Below are positions 20,192-32,091 of a DNA stretch of 64,000 nt, in pieces. The number at the start of each line of letters is the position of its first letter. Within the stretch, counting starts at the first letter, position 1. The translations under genes were made by a program, and so were the position numbers. The DNA lies in NCBI GenBank assembly GCA_905250075.1, contig CAJNOP010000205.1:186001-250000 (forward strand), written 5' to 3'. This DNA comes from Rotaria sp. Silwood1. Taxonomy: Eukaryota > Rotifera > Eurotatoria > Philodinida > Philodinidae. Under the pieces are notes generated by a model. The model did not search any database. It was not told the DNA's origin and saw only the letters and a program-made list of their open reading frames with translations.

Positions 20192-21997
20192 TCAACCCCA
20201 AGAATCGTTTTGTAACAAGAGTTTAATCGCCTCACTATCTTCAATTATTACTCTTTTTATAATTTCCAGTATGGCTAATAATTCAAAGGTGTCATATTGG
20301 TCGATGAAATCGTATGACGAATCTTCAGTAGAAACAGGAAAAAATGTCCACAACATTTGCACACAGGCTATGTAATTTAAATCAATAGTTTTTCTTACTG
20401 CACAGATAATTTCACCGATAGTCGCGCGATTTTTAGGTTCCCGTAACCAACCTTTTTGAATAGTATTTCTCAACATATCTGGTATTGCTGTAACTGTTGA
20501 ATGAGCAGCTTTCACAGCCCAATCTTTGGGACGTTCTCCTTTTATTGTAAATTTTGTTATTATTTGCGTATCTTTTAGACCGATAAATGGACGTTGAACT
20601 GTCAATAGTTCGTAAAGTGTAAATGAAAGGGCATAAATGTCGGATTGAAATGATGGAGTATCTCCATCAGCCACTTCCGGCGCATCATAACCAACAGTAC
20701 CACCTGACCTTTTAACAGCTGTAGCCGATGCTGTTTGAATAAGAAAACTCACTCCGAAATCAGCTATTTTTGGTATGTAACCGTGTCCAGTAGAATCTGG
20801 TTGAAGAAGAACATTTGCTGGCTTAAAATCTCTATGAACAATACCAGTCAAATGCAATTCTCCAAGTCCTTTACAAATTCCAAGTGCAATGTCTAAACGT
20901 TTCTCGAATGTTAAATTCAGAATTGTGTCATTAATCAATGCTGTAGCAAGACTTGGGCCGTCAATAAATTCCATTACAATAGAAATACCAAAATCTGGTA
21001 ATTGAATACCTCCGTATACTATTAAAATATTGGGTATATGACTTAATGGTCTAGACAGAAATATTTCATGAATGATAGCACCTTCTATGTCAGAATCAAC
21101 TAAAGCCGGAACACGAGGACATTTGATGGCATAATTCTGCACTTTGAATACATTACAAAAAGCACCAAACGCAAATGGTCGTTGATTGTCTTTTACATTA
21201 ATGTCTTTCAATGCTGCTGGTAGACAATATGCTTTAATCTTTTCCATGCTTATCCGAAGTAGATTCATAACATATTCAGAGCTATTAGCGTTGCTATGAA
21301 TCTTACCATAACACAATGGACAACACTTAATTTTTTCGAAACATTCTTGACATACATAATGTTTATCACTGACAGTACACAATTGAACTGGAGTTTTCGA
21401 GAACTTTGAATGAAGAGAAAACTTAGCATAACAAACTGGACAACGTAATTCATTCAGTAATTGACAATAATCAAAATCTATGAGATTAACATATTCCGTA
21501 TTTCTGTATTTTTTAACATAAGCTTCGAGCATATCTCTGGTGCAAATCATAAATCGAGTCTTGAGGCCAATACTAGCAAAATTAAGGAAGTGTATAATCT
21601 TTATTTGATCTTCAGCCTGCAACTTATCAATCCATTTATGTATTGAAGCCTTGATCGCTGTCTGGTTGAAGTGGGCTATAGTTTCATGTACACGGACAAC
21701 ATTTGCAGTTAGAAGAATCACATTATGGTAACTGCAACCCATACAGGCTGCTTTGCTAGAACTCCACTTTTCAGTATTCGTGCGGATATCTAATAAAGTT
21801 TCATCCAAAATATTGTAATAGCCAAAGGAATGATTTCTATCTAGTTTTCTACCATTATATGTAACGTCTGTAACTTTTGTGCATGGAATAGTCTGTTCAA
21901 TTTTGAGTATGAGAGCCTTGATTGTATCATTCGATCGTACTTCTTGGATTATGCAAAACTTCGAACTGCAGCTCCATCCAGTCACTGTAACTTTCAT
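20192..21997 (-). CDS. Ubiquitin-like / RING-like / protein kinase fusion, 601 aa
   Basis: An intronless 601-aa ORF. Residues ~1-75 look ubiquitin-like (beta-grasp pattern with ILKIEQTIPCTKVTDVTYNG and DETLLDI). A RING-like cysteine cluster follows: C186-x2-C189, C207, H213, C216-x2-C219, C226-x2-C229. Residues ~275-540 are a protein kinase: weak Gly loop FGAFCNV, Lys292 in YAIKC, Glu311 or Glu305, the catalytic loop HRDFKPANVLL (388-398), DFGVSF (413-418) and the APE equivalent DAPEV (438-442). All key catalytic residues are present, so activity is plausible. Loop style fits the TKL/RIPK side of the kinome. The C-terminal ~60 residues have no known domain. Coupling RING E3 and kinase in one chain suggests a signalling or immune role (inference). 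The lack of introns may indicate a retrocopy. Confidence 0.85.
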   Translation of the reverse strand: MKVTVTGWSCSSKFCIIQEVRSNDTIKALILKIEQTIPCTKVTDVTYNGRKLDRNHSFGYYNILDETLLDIRTNTEKWSSSKAACMGCSYHNVILLTANVVRVHETIAHFNQTAIKASIHKWIDKLQAEDQIKIIHFLNFASIGLKTRFMICTRDMLEAYVKKYRNTEYVNLIDFDYCQLLNELRCPVCYAKFSLHSKFSKTPVQLCTVSDKHYVCQECFEKIKCCPLCYGKIHSNANSSEYVMNLLRISMEKIKAYCLPAALKDINVKDNQRPFAFGAFCNVFKVQNYAIKCPRVPALVDSDIEGAIIHEIFLSRPLSHIPNILIVYGGIQLPDFGISIVMEFIDGPSLATALINDTILNLTFEKRLDIALGICKGLGELHLTGIVHRDFKPANVLLQPDSTGHGYIPKIADFGVSFLIQTASATAVKRSGGTVGYDAPEVADGDTPSFQSDIYALSFTLYELLTVQRPFIGLKDTQIITKFTIKGERPKDWAVKAAHSTVTAIPDMLRNTIQKGWLREPKNRATIGEIICAVRKTIDLNYIACVQMLWTFFPVSTEDSSYDFIDQYDTFELLAILEIIKRVIIEDSEAIKLLLQNDSWG

Positions 21998-23891
21998 TAT
22001 TATCCACTAAATATGTAATAGTTATATATGATTGTTATAGGTTAAGGTAAAATATATTTATTTCAATCGGCGTCAGTCGACTAATAGAACGTTAACGTAC
22101 AGGTGATCGTTGCTTGGAAGAACAACTAAACATAACAAGTAAAACAAAGATTACTTTTTGAAACGTGTAAGATACTAACACGTGGTCAAAGTTGAGAAAA
22201 AAAGAACAATCTCGATGCAACTAAATAAACAGAATGAAAGAAGTAAAAAACCGACACAAAATAGAAAAGAATTGAAGGCTTCATTGGGTGAGTTATTTCA
22301 AGATATCCGTGTTATCGGACAAATCAAACTGAGTATCATCTAATAACATAGACTATTAATTCATTTTTGTCGTGGATGGTCATAATTAATAGCCAGTGAT
22401 TGCTAAGTCTTTTCCTAATTACCGTAGAATATTCATTTTTCTTTTAGTGATGTTTCGATAGTCTATGCTGTCGTCTCCAATTTTTATTAATGTTGAATAA
22501 AAATCTCTAGAATATACGCATTTTTTTAAAACTTTTTCTTTCTCTTGTTGTGATTTTTACAGTGGATTGTCAAGACGGTGATAGCTGACAGAAATGACTT
22601 TCTCTTACCATCTTCTTTCGACAAACTATAAAAGCCACAACAACAAGAACAAAAAAGAAAAAGAAAAAGAAATATACTATGTGTATGTTCTACAAGTTTT
22701 CATTTAACATCAATAGAGTCCGAAGAAAGCAACATTGACTGTCGAAACGTCACTAAAAAGAAAACTAATATTCTACAGTAACTAATGTCTGTTAAAAAAG
22801 GAGGCACTTGGGTATTTTTTCAATAATTTTGTCCTACAACTATATACGAAGCTCGCGGTTGTTTCGTTTGAAAGAGGCTCTGTCAGTGCATCAATCCATA
22901 TAAAATTGTTGACCTTCATTGCATGAGCAAGTAGGGAGCTATGGTTATGTTGAAGAGATGGAGTGGGGCATGGTTGTGATTGCAGGTGTGGATTGGGCAT
23001 AACAAGGGATACCCAGACTCAGGCCCACATCTAATTTTTGACGAAGGCTTGATTATTATTAATGTACCACAGTTACGAGTAGCTGCGATGCAGCTATTGA
23101 AAAAGAGCCGACATAGGTTATGTGTAAGCCGAAGTGTTTCTAGATAATGAGGTGGATACCTTCGATGAAGATTATTGAAGTTGCTGTTTATTCTCTTCAG
23201 GGATAATTTTGAATCGAGCATCAGTTCGTACTAGAAAACATTCAAAATCAAGGATTTTTTTTTAAAGTAAATTCATTCCTATTCTATTACTGTCCATAAT
23301 ACCGAATTATTATCTACTTTCTTTGTATCTACACGTATGCATCATCATTTATTCGACGGTTAGTGAATTATCGACTCAATTTTGAATAGAAGAGAAAAAT
23401 GTCTTTAATAAATTTATTTTCATCACATGTTTTCAGCAGTATAAGTGTGTTATCATCAGGCAGTTATGACAACTTTTAAGTTCGTAGAAGTGAATGAAAG
23501 TCACTAGGATGACGTCATTTGAAAGTATGAGTCTCCATGAATTTAATTACGTTCAAACTATGATGCAGTTACACTGTAATTGGGTCAAAGTTGCTAAATA
23601 AGAGATGACCTCGCGCAAGGCTTTCGTTCTATTAATATTTTTGTTAATAATTATTTCTCACCTTTAATTTTATTTCATAAAATTTGACCGAAGAGTAATT
23701 ATAGATGAAGAATGTAAATGTGAGTGCTGACATGTCAAAGAGTGGCTCTGCTCGAAGTGAACCCTAAACTCATACCCATATCCTATAAAGAAAACCAATA
23801 GAATACACATAAATGGTAACATTGCCTTATGTTACAGTCAAGTATAACACAACAATAGTTCTTATCGAAATTTTATTATTATGATATTAAC
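21998..23891. other. Intergenic upstream of the kinase gene
   Basis: AT-rich with no gene recognised. Weak GTGTGG-like and CCCACATC-like stretches at about 22950-23035 and 23710-23790 may be old hairpins, but pairing is poor. Confidence 0.4.
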
Positions 23892-24638
23892 TTAAGGGGA
23901 CCCCCCCCTTTCCGAGGTTTCTCGAGAACGGCTCGGTGAAATTTTCTGAAACTTTCAGGGTAGATAGATCTCGATGAGTAGAGCAAAAGTTGTCATAGAC
24001 TCAGAATTCGAAGATGCTGTCTTCCCAGAGATACTTGCGATCCAAGGGCGAAAAATGACCTGAAGTTTTCCCCCCCGCAAAACTCTTATACTGCATTGTT
24101 TAGAGCTGAAATTTTTTCTGCAGAAACTAGGAACAAATTGGGGTGGCCGTTTTTTTTTTCTTCGAAAAATATCGTTCCTAAGGGTCAGAAGAACCAAATT
24201 ACTGACGGCACTATCAAAAAATGGGGATTTTTTTCGTTTTTTTCTTATAGTGCCAATTTTGTGGTACCTAGTAAAATTCCTTAAGAAGAATATTTTCAAG
24301 AGAAAAAAAAAACGGCCACCCCAAATTATTCGAAGTATTCACAGTAAAAATTTCAGGTCGATTGATTGCGGTGCGAGAGGAGAAAAGGGGGGAAAACTTT
24401 ATTTTTGTGCTGAAAAAACTGATTTTGAGAAAAACGCAAAGAAATTTCTGTTTTTTGGTTTTTTCAGCATATTTTGTGATTTTTTTCGAATTTTTTTATA
24501 TATAAGATGTGGGTTTTCAGTTCTCAAAGTGTACTCAATGGATAGAGGGCATTTAAATCTATATACTAATCACAAAAAATGAAAAACAAAAAATGTGAAA
24601 ATTTTGACTCGGGAAAGGGGGGGGGGGGTCCCCTTAAG
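23892..24638. mobile_element. TTAA-flanked TIR element, 747 bp, non-autonomous
   Basis: TTAA at 23892-23895 and 24635-24638 bracket terminal inverted repeats GGGGACCCCCCCCTTTCC and GGAAAGGG...GGTCCCC. TTAA target choice is typical of piggyBac-type elements. Inside lies a second inverted pair, AATTGGGGTGGCCGTTTTTT (about 24137) and its complement (about 24304-24328). ORFs inside are short, so no transposase is coded. Confidence 0.8.
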
Positions 24639-25221
24639 AGTGATTAAATAGTACAGAAGATTAATATCCATTTCATAATAAAAGAAAGACGAGGTTGTTT
24701 TTCTAATAGTTTTTTTTATTGAAGTTAGACAAAAAAAAACTGCGATTTTCCTCGTTTATCAGAGAAAATGAAACTGCATGGAACCTTGAATGCCAGATTT
24801 TCTGACAAGTCTTCTCAGAACCATCGTCAGGTTTCTTAAATACAAAATATTGTGTAATATAGCAGTTTGGAAATTTCAATTTACAGTAGTGTATCAGAGA
24901 CATTAACTGAAGTTCAATAAATCTACGTGAGCTCGGTGTCGAAAGATTTAGCCAATCACAAGTTTGGTAGTTTTTTATGAAAACTTGACTTCTTTTCTGA
25001 CTTTTAAAACAAAAAATACATCTTCTAAACCTATTAAAAAATCTTAATTTTTAAAAAACTTAATGCCCATCAACAATTATTCCAAAAATTCTCAACCTTC
25101 TTTTATTTTGAAATGGATATTAGAGCATTGTTTCATGTATCACTACGAAAAAAAAATTTCTTCAAGTTATCTATGTAGAAATAAAGTACCGTCACCACTA
25201 TTTTTGAATTGTCCTATGGAA
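24639..25221. other. Intergenic downstream of DUF3431 gene
   Basis: AT-rich; likely contains the 3' UTR of the minus-strand DUF3431 gene. Nothing else seen. Confidence 0.4.
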
Positions 25222-26097
25222 TTATTGAATTTTCTTTTTAGTCATTGGAACAATAATATTTCCTTTTGAATCGCATACAAATATATCACATGTTGGATAG
25301 TTAATATGTGTTGGTTCACCAAAGATGATATGCCAAGTATATTCAAGTGATCGACCTGTGTAATAATCTGAATAATTAGTATACATAATATAATCAAGAA
25401 TATTTGAATAAAATATTGTTGGATGAGCAAGAATAGCTTCTCCCTTCATAATTCATAGTTAATTCTTTCTTGAAGATCACTTGAATTCTCTTTAAATGTA
25501 TAATGAGTGTTTCTACTAGATAATGGCATGTAATTATATTTATGCCATTGCAATGCTCGTAATGCAGTAACAATATCTGATGGATTTTCTTGATGATAAG
25601 ATGTTCGATGTCCATGAACAAAAGCCACTGATAATGGTAAATTTGAATAATGGTCAACAATATATCGAAGATATGCTGCAGGATCTCTACCTTTATTAAT
25701 TCGAATCTTACGATGATGTGCTAATGGCTTAGGTAATCGTGTATAAACAATATATGGAATTTGCTCATCATCCAGTAAATTAAGCCAATCTAAACTTTCA
25801 TTAAAATGTGATACAATGACAATTTTATCAGATTGAAATAGTGTATTTGTTTGATTAGTAAAATTCTGTCTTTTATTTGTATTATTACATACAGATATGG
25901 TAGAGTTGAGTGATTGAACTTGAAATAGATAAAAGGTGAAAAAAAGAACTAATAATAAAGCGAAAATTAAGATTAAACGGTGAACCCCAATAGAAAATAT
26001 GTAATCTAAAATGATATCAAGTTTTTAATGAGACAAAAAATTCTATACTAATATTTTTACCTTTTGACTTCGTAATATGATCAAACGGTATATTCAT
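25222..26097 (-). pseudogene. DUF3431-type type II membrane protein, one frameshift
   Basis: Two exons: 26061-26097 (MNIPFDHITKSK) and 25222-26005, with a 55-bp intron. The joined product has a short basic N-terminus, one membrane helix (about residues 20-41, ending LVLFFTFYLFQV), then a lumenal domain with several N-x-S/T sites. DUF3431 hallmarks follow: IVIVSHFNESLDWL, IRINKGRDPAAYLRYIVDHY, and AFVHGHRTSYHQ. After RINYEL the frame meets TGA. A one-base shift near 25447-25452 restores a colinear tail (ILAHPTIFYSNILDYI through TWHIIFGEP), giving 273 aa, the expected length. Either an assembly indel or a real mutation. The family is common in fungi and protists, and the topology suggests a Golgi protein; its reaction is unknown. 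Transfer from a non-animal is possible but not shown. Confidence 0.75.
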
Positions 26098-27967
26098 TTT
26101 TTTTTCTTTTACAATATTATAAGGGTATTTATAGGGAAGACCGAAACAGAAATCGTCGAAGCGAAGTACATCAAATAAGAAACATGGAAAAAAAGTGAAT
26201 TATATAAAAATATCAAAAAGAAAAAGATAGAAAAAAAATGTCGAAGTAAAAAGCGTAGGAAAAAAAAGGGCGGGATGAGTGAGTAGAATATTGAGTTTCA
26301 TGATGAACGGTGTTTATTTCTGTTATGTGAGAATGTCATCAGATAAATTCTTAATTAAGTTGATATTATATTATTTCTTGAGTAGCCCAATATAAGAGAA
26401 AAACAAAATTGGAATTCCATTTTGATACAATAATCTTCTATGAAATTATTATTATACACTCAACCATCAATATGAGAGTGAAAGACATCATATACTTAGA
26501 GTGTTATCAATGGTATTTGTTGATGTGTTAATCGTTAGTTGGTTTATTTGATGTTCTATTGGTTGTTTCGCTGTACTAGGATGACGATGACTAACTTTAT
26601 CTTGTATTGACAGAAGTACCTATAATAATATATTGATATGAATATAGTATATTTAATAAGAAAAACGCAAAGTACCCGATCAAGTAGCATAGTAACATGT
26701 ATTTCATCTGTTAGATTATCTTATGTTTCTTCATGATGTTTTTGTTGTTATTGTGATTGAGTATTCATGTTTTGATTAACTAATCCTGTAATTGTATATG
26801 AATTATCTATTGACGGTGTATGTACATTATGTTTTGAGATGACCATGGTATTTACATTGATGAAACTATCACATATTAACGATCGTGAGCAATCCAATTT
26901 ACAGTATTTATTGTTCATCCAGATTCATATACATAATAAATAGATTGTGAGTGTGCTTAAATCAATTGAAAAACAGATTGATCTATATGTCTATCATACA
27001 AATCAATTTGTTGTTCTCAGCTCTTGCTTTTCAGCAGCCAACTAAATCGAAAATAAAATTACTAGAATGGTAATAATCATATTGCTTGAATAAAAATTAA
27101 TGAAAAACAAAAAGCAGAAGTAATTTTACCGATGCGTTTTCGGTTATTTATTAACATAATGAAACATTCATCATGACTCTGCATTACAGATGACATGTAA
27201 AAATTAAAATGGTAGGAAAAGTATGATAAAGAAGAAAAAACGAAAAGAAATGATAAGTCTCTAACCTTTTCAATTCTGCATGTCAACTTGTAGATAATAT
27301 GCAGAACGCAAAAAGCAAAATTTTGCGTTCTGACGTCTTCGTATAGGATATGTACTATTTGTGTGTTCAAAGAAGTGAGTCTACTACTAGCTGTCAAAAT
27401 CAAATTTTTCACGCAGTATAAATGAAGATAAGATTTGTGTACAGCTCACTTTTACAAGAAGAACGTAAAAGCGAAAAAAAATCGAGATTTTTTTCAACTT
27501 CGTGCAGAACGAAAGAAAATATTCGAATTGAAAAGATTAAAGTCTAGATTGAAATATAAAACAAGAACCTTCTTTGAATTCAAATGAGTTTCTAATTATG
27601 TATTCATATTTTATTGTTTATTTGAAATTTGACTACTTATTACAATTAAAGTTTTCTGAACTTTCTCCAGATATATATATATCATATATAAGATTAGCTT
27701 TATTTTAATAACATTTTTTCTAATATGTTGAAATCTATTGAATATCATGATTTTTTTAAGATTATATTATTATGTTGTGAAATTGTAAGATCTATATTTA
27801 TTATCATATAAATATATATCTCTGTATCTTGACACCTGGTCTCGCAATGTATAGCCGTTCATATTGATTTTTTTATTTATTTGATAAAAAGATTTAATAA
27901 ATACATTTAGATTTACCAAATAGTTCTTTTCCAGTTTGATCAGAAGATTGATGTGATACGTGTATTG
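26098..27967. other. Intergenic, mostly AT-rich, with a decayed gene
   Basis: Upstream region of DUF3431, then a decayed two-exon gene (26488-26846), then AT-rich sequence. A 12-bp perfect hairpin (CAGAACGCAAAA, about 27302-27332) is present. Nothing else recognised. Confidence 0.4.
26488..26846 (-). pseudogene. Decayed two-exon gene of unknown family
   Basis: Exon 1 (26676-26846) starts ATG and keeps one frame for 57 codons apart from two in-frame TAA codons, each where CAA (Gln) would fit a Gln-rich context (NTQSQ-stop-QQKHHEET-stop-DNLTDEIHVTMLLDR). A GTACTT donor, a 56-bp intron and a TAG acceptor lead to exon 2 (26488-26619), open until TGA (VLLSIQDKVSHRHPS...). Both stops could come from C-to-T changes. 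No family was recognised. The fit of splice sites and frame is the only support, so it could be chance. Confidence 0.35.
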
Positions 27968-30188
27968 CAGTGGCGTAGCCAGGATTTTTTAAGTAGATGG
28001 CAATTTACCAGTTAAATTATTTTGAGTAGGTGGAAGTGATAGACAATTGTAAAATCTAGTGGGCAATAATTTTTAAAAAAACTTATTCGCATTACAAAAG
28101 CCGTTGTTTATTGAAGAGAAATTAGCCATCCTGCATTAACAGATAAATTCGCTCGCTTTTTTATAGTATTTCACAAGTGTATTCTTCAATTTCATATTTT
28201 TGAATATTTTATGTTAGAGTCATAAATAATTGTCAATAGAACAAAAAATAGTATAAATAAACATAAATAGAAGAAAAAAATGAATCTAGTAATCCAGGTT
28301 TTCGTTTATCCCCAGGCATTTTAACATATAAGATATTCACGATAAAGGCTTGTATAATGTATATGTATGTCTCAATCAACAAGCGTATTGTCTTTTGTTA
28401 TTCTATATTATTCAACGGCACAAAATGCTGGCTATTTTCTCTCATTCTACTGCGCCGCCGATAATTCTTTTTTTTATTTTGACGAGTGTCACGATAATCA
28501 TTCTTTTTTTTTCTCAATATATGGTAGCGACATAGTGAGTGTCAGTCTATCTTTTTTCGTCAAACATTGATCAATCCCACTTTATTGTCTTTCATCAGGC
28601 CAGGGGAGTAACTAGGGAGTGTGTGGACGTAACCACCTGTTGTCGAAGTTTATTAACAAAACAGTTCTTCGCTACTAGATCTAGAACATTTTCAGGGGTG
28701 TAAATAGGAAACAGGTGTGGAGAACTGATTTATCGACTGTTGAAGGGAAATTTCTTAAAAAAAAAACAATTTTTTACGCGCAAATTTTTCGCATTTTAGA
28801 AAAATTTTCGCTTCGAGTATTAGATTTTTCAATTATTTTTCAAGTTGACAATTCTTTTTTTCTTCATTGATTTGCATTGAACAAGATATAAACTACCATT
28901 TCTTTCAAGTTCATATTCAAATTTCAATGTAAAGAGTCAGGGTGTGGCCACCTTTGGCGGCGAAAAACAACGAAGGATTTTCTTCCATTGCTACTATAGA
29001 ACGCGAGTTCCCACTTTATTCATATTGAATTTGAAACTATCTGACTCGAAATTTTTGATTAATTTTCAAAAAGTTGCCGCCTTGGGCGGCATTAACTTAA
29101 CACTCTTCTTTACTTACGAAGGGATAGTTTTGCAAGTGTAGAAAAATTTCTCGCTGCGCGGCTGCCCAGTCGAACAAAATCGGTAAAAAAAACATGCTTT
29201 TACGCGTTTAAAAGTGCTCTTTTTACGATTTCAAAAAAGTTTTTGTTGAAAAAAGACCGAATTTAAAGATGTTAATGCCCACAAACTTCTTTGCAAAAAT
29301 AAAAATCGTTTTTTAGCGTTTTTTTACTGTTAAAAAGTGCACGTTTTAACACGTAACAACGCGTTAAAATGGGCCTTTGTCTGCCTGGATATCTCCAAAA
29401 TACGAAGTAGAGTCGAAAAAGAGCGTAAGAAAAGTATCTTTACAATGGTGCTTAGAAAAAAATTTTCGTTCCCTAGATTTGCAGGTCGGGTACGTCCCTG
29501 GTGAAATGTACACTATATTTCTATTGCGCCTCTACGTTCCCTGATGTAGGTGCTGAGTTACGCCCCTGCGTCAGGCAATGAAGAAGGTTGGCTTTTCTGC
29601 TTTAATCGGACAAAGACATGAGTTAGTTTGTTCTCTTACATCGGATAATAACAAACATAAATCCACATCCACATATATCTCTAACAAATTCTTCATCATG
29701 AAAGTTTTTTTTTGCATGATTCTAATGTTCAGTCATATGTGTGTTCTGTAAACTACATATTAGTATTTCATTACTAGTACTTTCAATACCTGAAATGAGT
29801 TTTCAAAACACTGTCGTTTATACACTTAATCGATTTTTATTTAGATTTTCTATGTAGTTTATTCACCTTTTCAACTGTAGCATTGCAAGTATCTTTAGCG
29901 AATTTAAGTGTATGACAGAGTATTTTAACAGAAAATACAATCGGATCATTATTACTGTGACTATTCTTTAATTGGAAAATATCGTAGATTGATTTTTTGT
30001 AAATCACTTGATTAGATCTCATCGAGAGAAAATGTATTGAAAAAAACACTTCTTGAATCTTTAAGTATACACAGATATTTACATTTTTTGGCAATAGGCA
30101 ATTGCCCACATTTTAAAAAAATTAGCTGGCAATAAAATTTGGTTTAGGTGGCAATTGCCAAATTGCCACCCTGCTGGCTACGCCATTG
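27968..30188. mobile_element. hAT-type element (outer), non-autonomous, 2.2 kb
   Basis: Ends are CAGTGGCGTAGCCAG (27968) and CTGGCTACGCCATTG (to 30188), inverted, with a flanking 8-bp duplication GTGTATTG / GTATATTG (7 of 8). CAG-starting ends and 8-bp duplications mark hAT elements. No hAT transposase is readable. A second hAT element is inserted within it. Confidence 0.85.
28601..29568. mobile_element. hAT-type element (inner), nested
   Basis: Ends are CAGGGGAGTAACT (28601) and AGTTACGCCCCTG (to 29568), flanked by CATCAGGC / CGTCAGGC (7 of 8). It lies entirely inside the 27968-30188 element and is therefore younger. It has no transposase ORF. Two GGCGGC-containing blocks (about 28955 and 29080) are repeated inside. 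Confidence 0.85.
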
Positions 30189-30196
30189 GTATATTG

Positions 30197-31833
30197 TGAA
30201 TTAAATATAAGTGCACATCAAATACAGGTGTGGAAAAAAAAGATTGACATGTGAAATATTGATTTGTCTCGAAGAGAAAAGACTTGAAACATTTTCTTCG
30301 TGTTAATAGTTCTAATTAGTGACAGCGGTGTCATAATCAGTTAAGAAAAATCTTTTTATATGAAATTGTCGATATTTTTGCAAATTAGACATATTCTCAT
30401 TTTAGTCACCATTTCTTCTCGTTTGATGTAAGAAGATAGTTAATTATAATACTATCGTTTCTTTATCTTAGTGCTACTGTGATCGTCTGCTATTGTTATC
30501 CATATATTGTGATATTTCCCCTACAAACGATACATGCAAAAATGTTAGATGTTGTCATATTAATTCTTCTGTTTTTTTTAAATGTAAGAAAGATTTGATG
30601 TCACAATCGACAACTATTTGTAACGAGTTTTTCTTGAAAAACTACAGCTCATGAAAATGAGTTTCATTGACAATATATTGGCGAATATCAATTGTATTTT
30701 GACATGTATTCCATGATTTATGTGTATGTTATCATAGAATATACCATGATATCATGTGTTCTATGTTGGAATTTCCCTACTAGTCAATGATCATATATGT
30801 ATGAATCATCAAATAAATGTCGAGCTGTGAATCAATTACTACACTTCGGATGTGAGTGATGTCGGAAAACAAATATAAATAACATATGAGATTCATCACT
30901 GATGCAGATTAATTATCATATGTAACTCGTCTGATCAGCTGAAATTACGCAGTTAGTTTTAGCAATATCTCACATTTACATTGTTCTGTAGTAAAATTTG
31001 TTGAATTTTTGTCAAAGAGTCACTGAAGCATAGCGTTGTCCTTTGTATGAAATTCATATTTGGAAAAAAATACAGATGAATTAAACCATATGATTTAATC
31101 AAGTTCTTTTTTTTCTGTGTTGTCAATATTGGTTCCTATTTCTTCCCACTCTATATCACTACATCACATACTATAAATAGTAGTATATATATCATATGCT
31201 TGGTTTCTGTCAGTTTGTGCACTCATATAAATCATTGTGTTTCTTGTATCAAGTTTCTTGCCAGTTTGTTACTACCTTAGCGAGTTTCTTTCTTTCTCTT
31301 TCTTTCTGTTTTATTTTCTCTTCTATATCGTGGCAAGTCTGATACGAAAAAATCAAGCTGCTTCACACCAATATTTACAGAATTTACATAGTGTATAGTA
31401 TAGTACACGAAAAAGTTTTACCCTGTAGGATTCTGTTTCGAATTATTCAGATCAATATTGACATAGACAAGCAAAATATTAACATTTTATTCATTAAAAA
31501 TCAGGAATTTAATCTCGTAAAGTGTATAGTCATCACCTAGTGTTAACAAAAGTCAATCAGATTTGCATCTATCGGTGTTCTTGAAATTTTTTATTCATAT
31601 ATTGAGCATTTCAAAAAGTTTTTTAATGTTTTGTTTTTATTGTGTTTATGACTAGCAGAAAGAAATATGCACTAGTCTCAGAACAACTGTTGATCTAGTG
31701 CTTTTTGATAACCAAACCAAAGAACTTATAGGGATAAAGAGTAGAAAAGAAAAATAAATTATGGCTTTGGTTCTCTCTTCAATATTTATTCTTTTTTGTC
31801 TTTTATTATTCAGCGTCAAAGTTTTCAAACGAA
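30197..31833. other. Intergenic, no gene recognised
   Basis: AT-rich. A pyrimidine tract and TTTCTTTCTTT run occur at about 31290-31320. Upstream exon(s) of the small CxxC gene could lie here but none is clear. Confidence 0.4.
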
Positions 31834-32091
31834 ATGGGTGCTGAATGGAGTCATCCAAACAGCAACTATATCGACAATTATCGAGAAGATCGACATAAAC
31901 ATCGGCATCAAGAAAAAAAGTGTTATGCATGCAGAGGCGTCGGAACAATTGATGTCGAAGATAACTGTCATCGCTGTCAGCGTCGTGACAGAACATGGTC
32001 TGAATATAGCTCAAGATGTTCATGCAATGGTTATGATCGTCGACAAATTACGAAAAGATGTGAGAATTGTTTCGGTAAAGGTTATCGATAG
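31834..32091 (+). CDS. 85-aa protein with four Cys pairs (DnaJ-like zinc motifs)
   Basis: A small hydrophilic protein starting MGAEWSHPN. It has a His-rich stretch (HKHRHQ, residues 21-26) and four Cys pairs: C30-x2-C33-x-G-x-G, C45-x2-C48, C62-x-C64-x-G and C76-x2-C79-x-G-x-G. The first and last match the CxxCxGxG unit of the DnaJ cysteine-rich zinc domain. There is no J domain here, so it is a stand-alone zinc-type module. A polypyrimidine-CAG just before the start (31813) may be a splice acceptor, so a 5' UTR exon is possible. The other frame over this ORF is a shadow. Zinc binding is inferred; partners are unknown. Confidence 0.6.
   Translation: MGAEWSHPNSNYIDNYREDRHKHRHQEKKCYACRGVGTIDVEDNCHRCQRRDRTWSEYSSRCSCNGYDRRQITKRCENCFGKGYR

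Noticed and set aside
22950..23790. Two more possible telomere-like hairpins
   Set aside because: Arms are too degenerate; pairing is short and could be chance.
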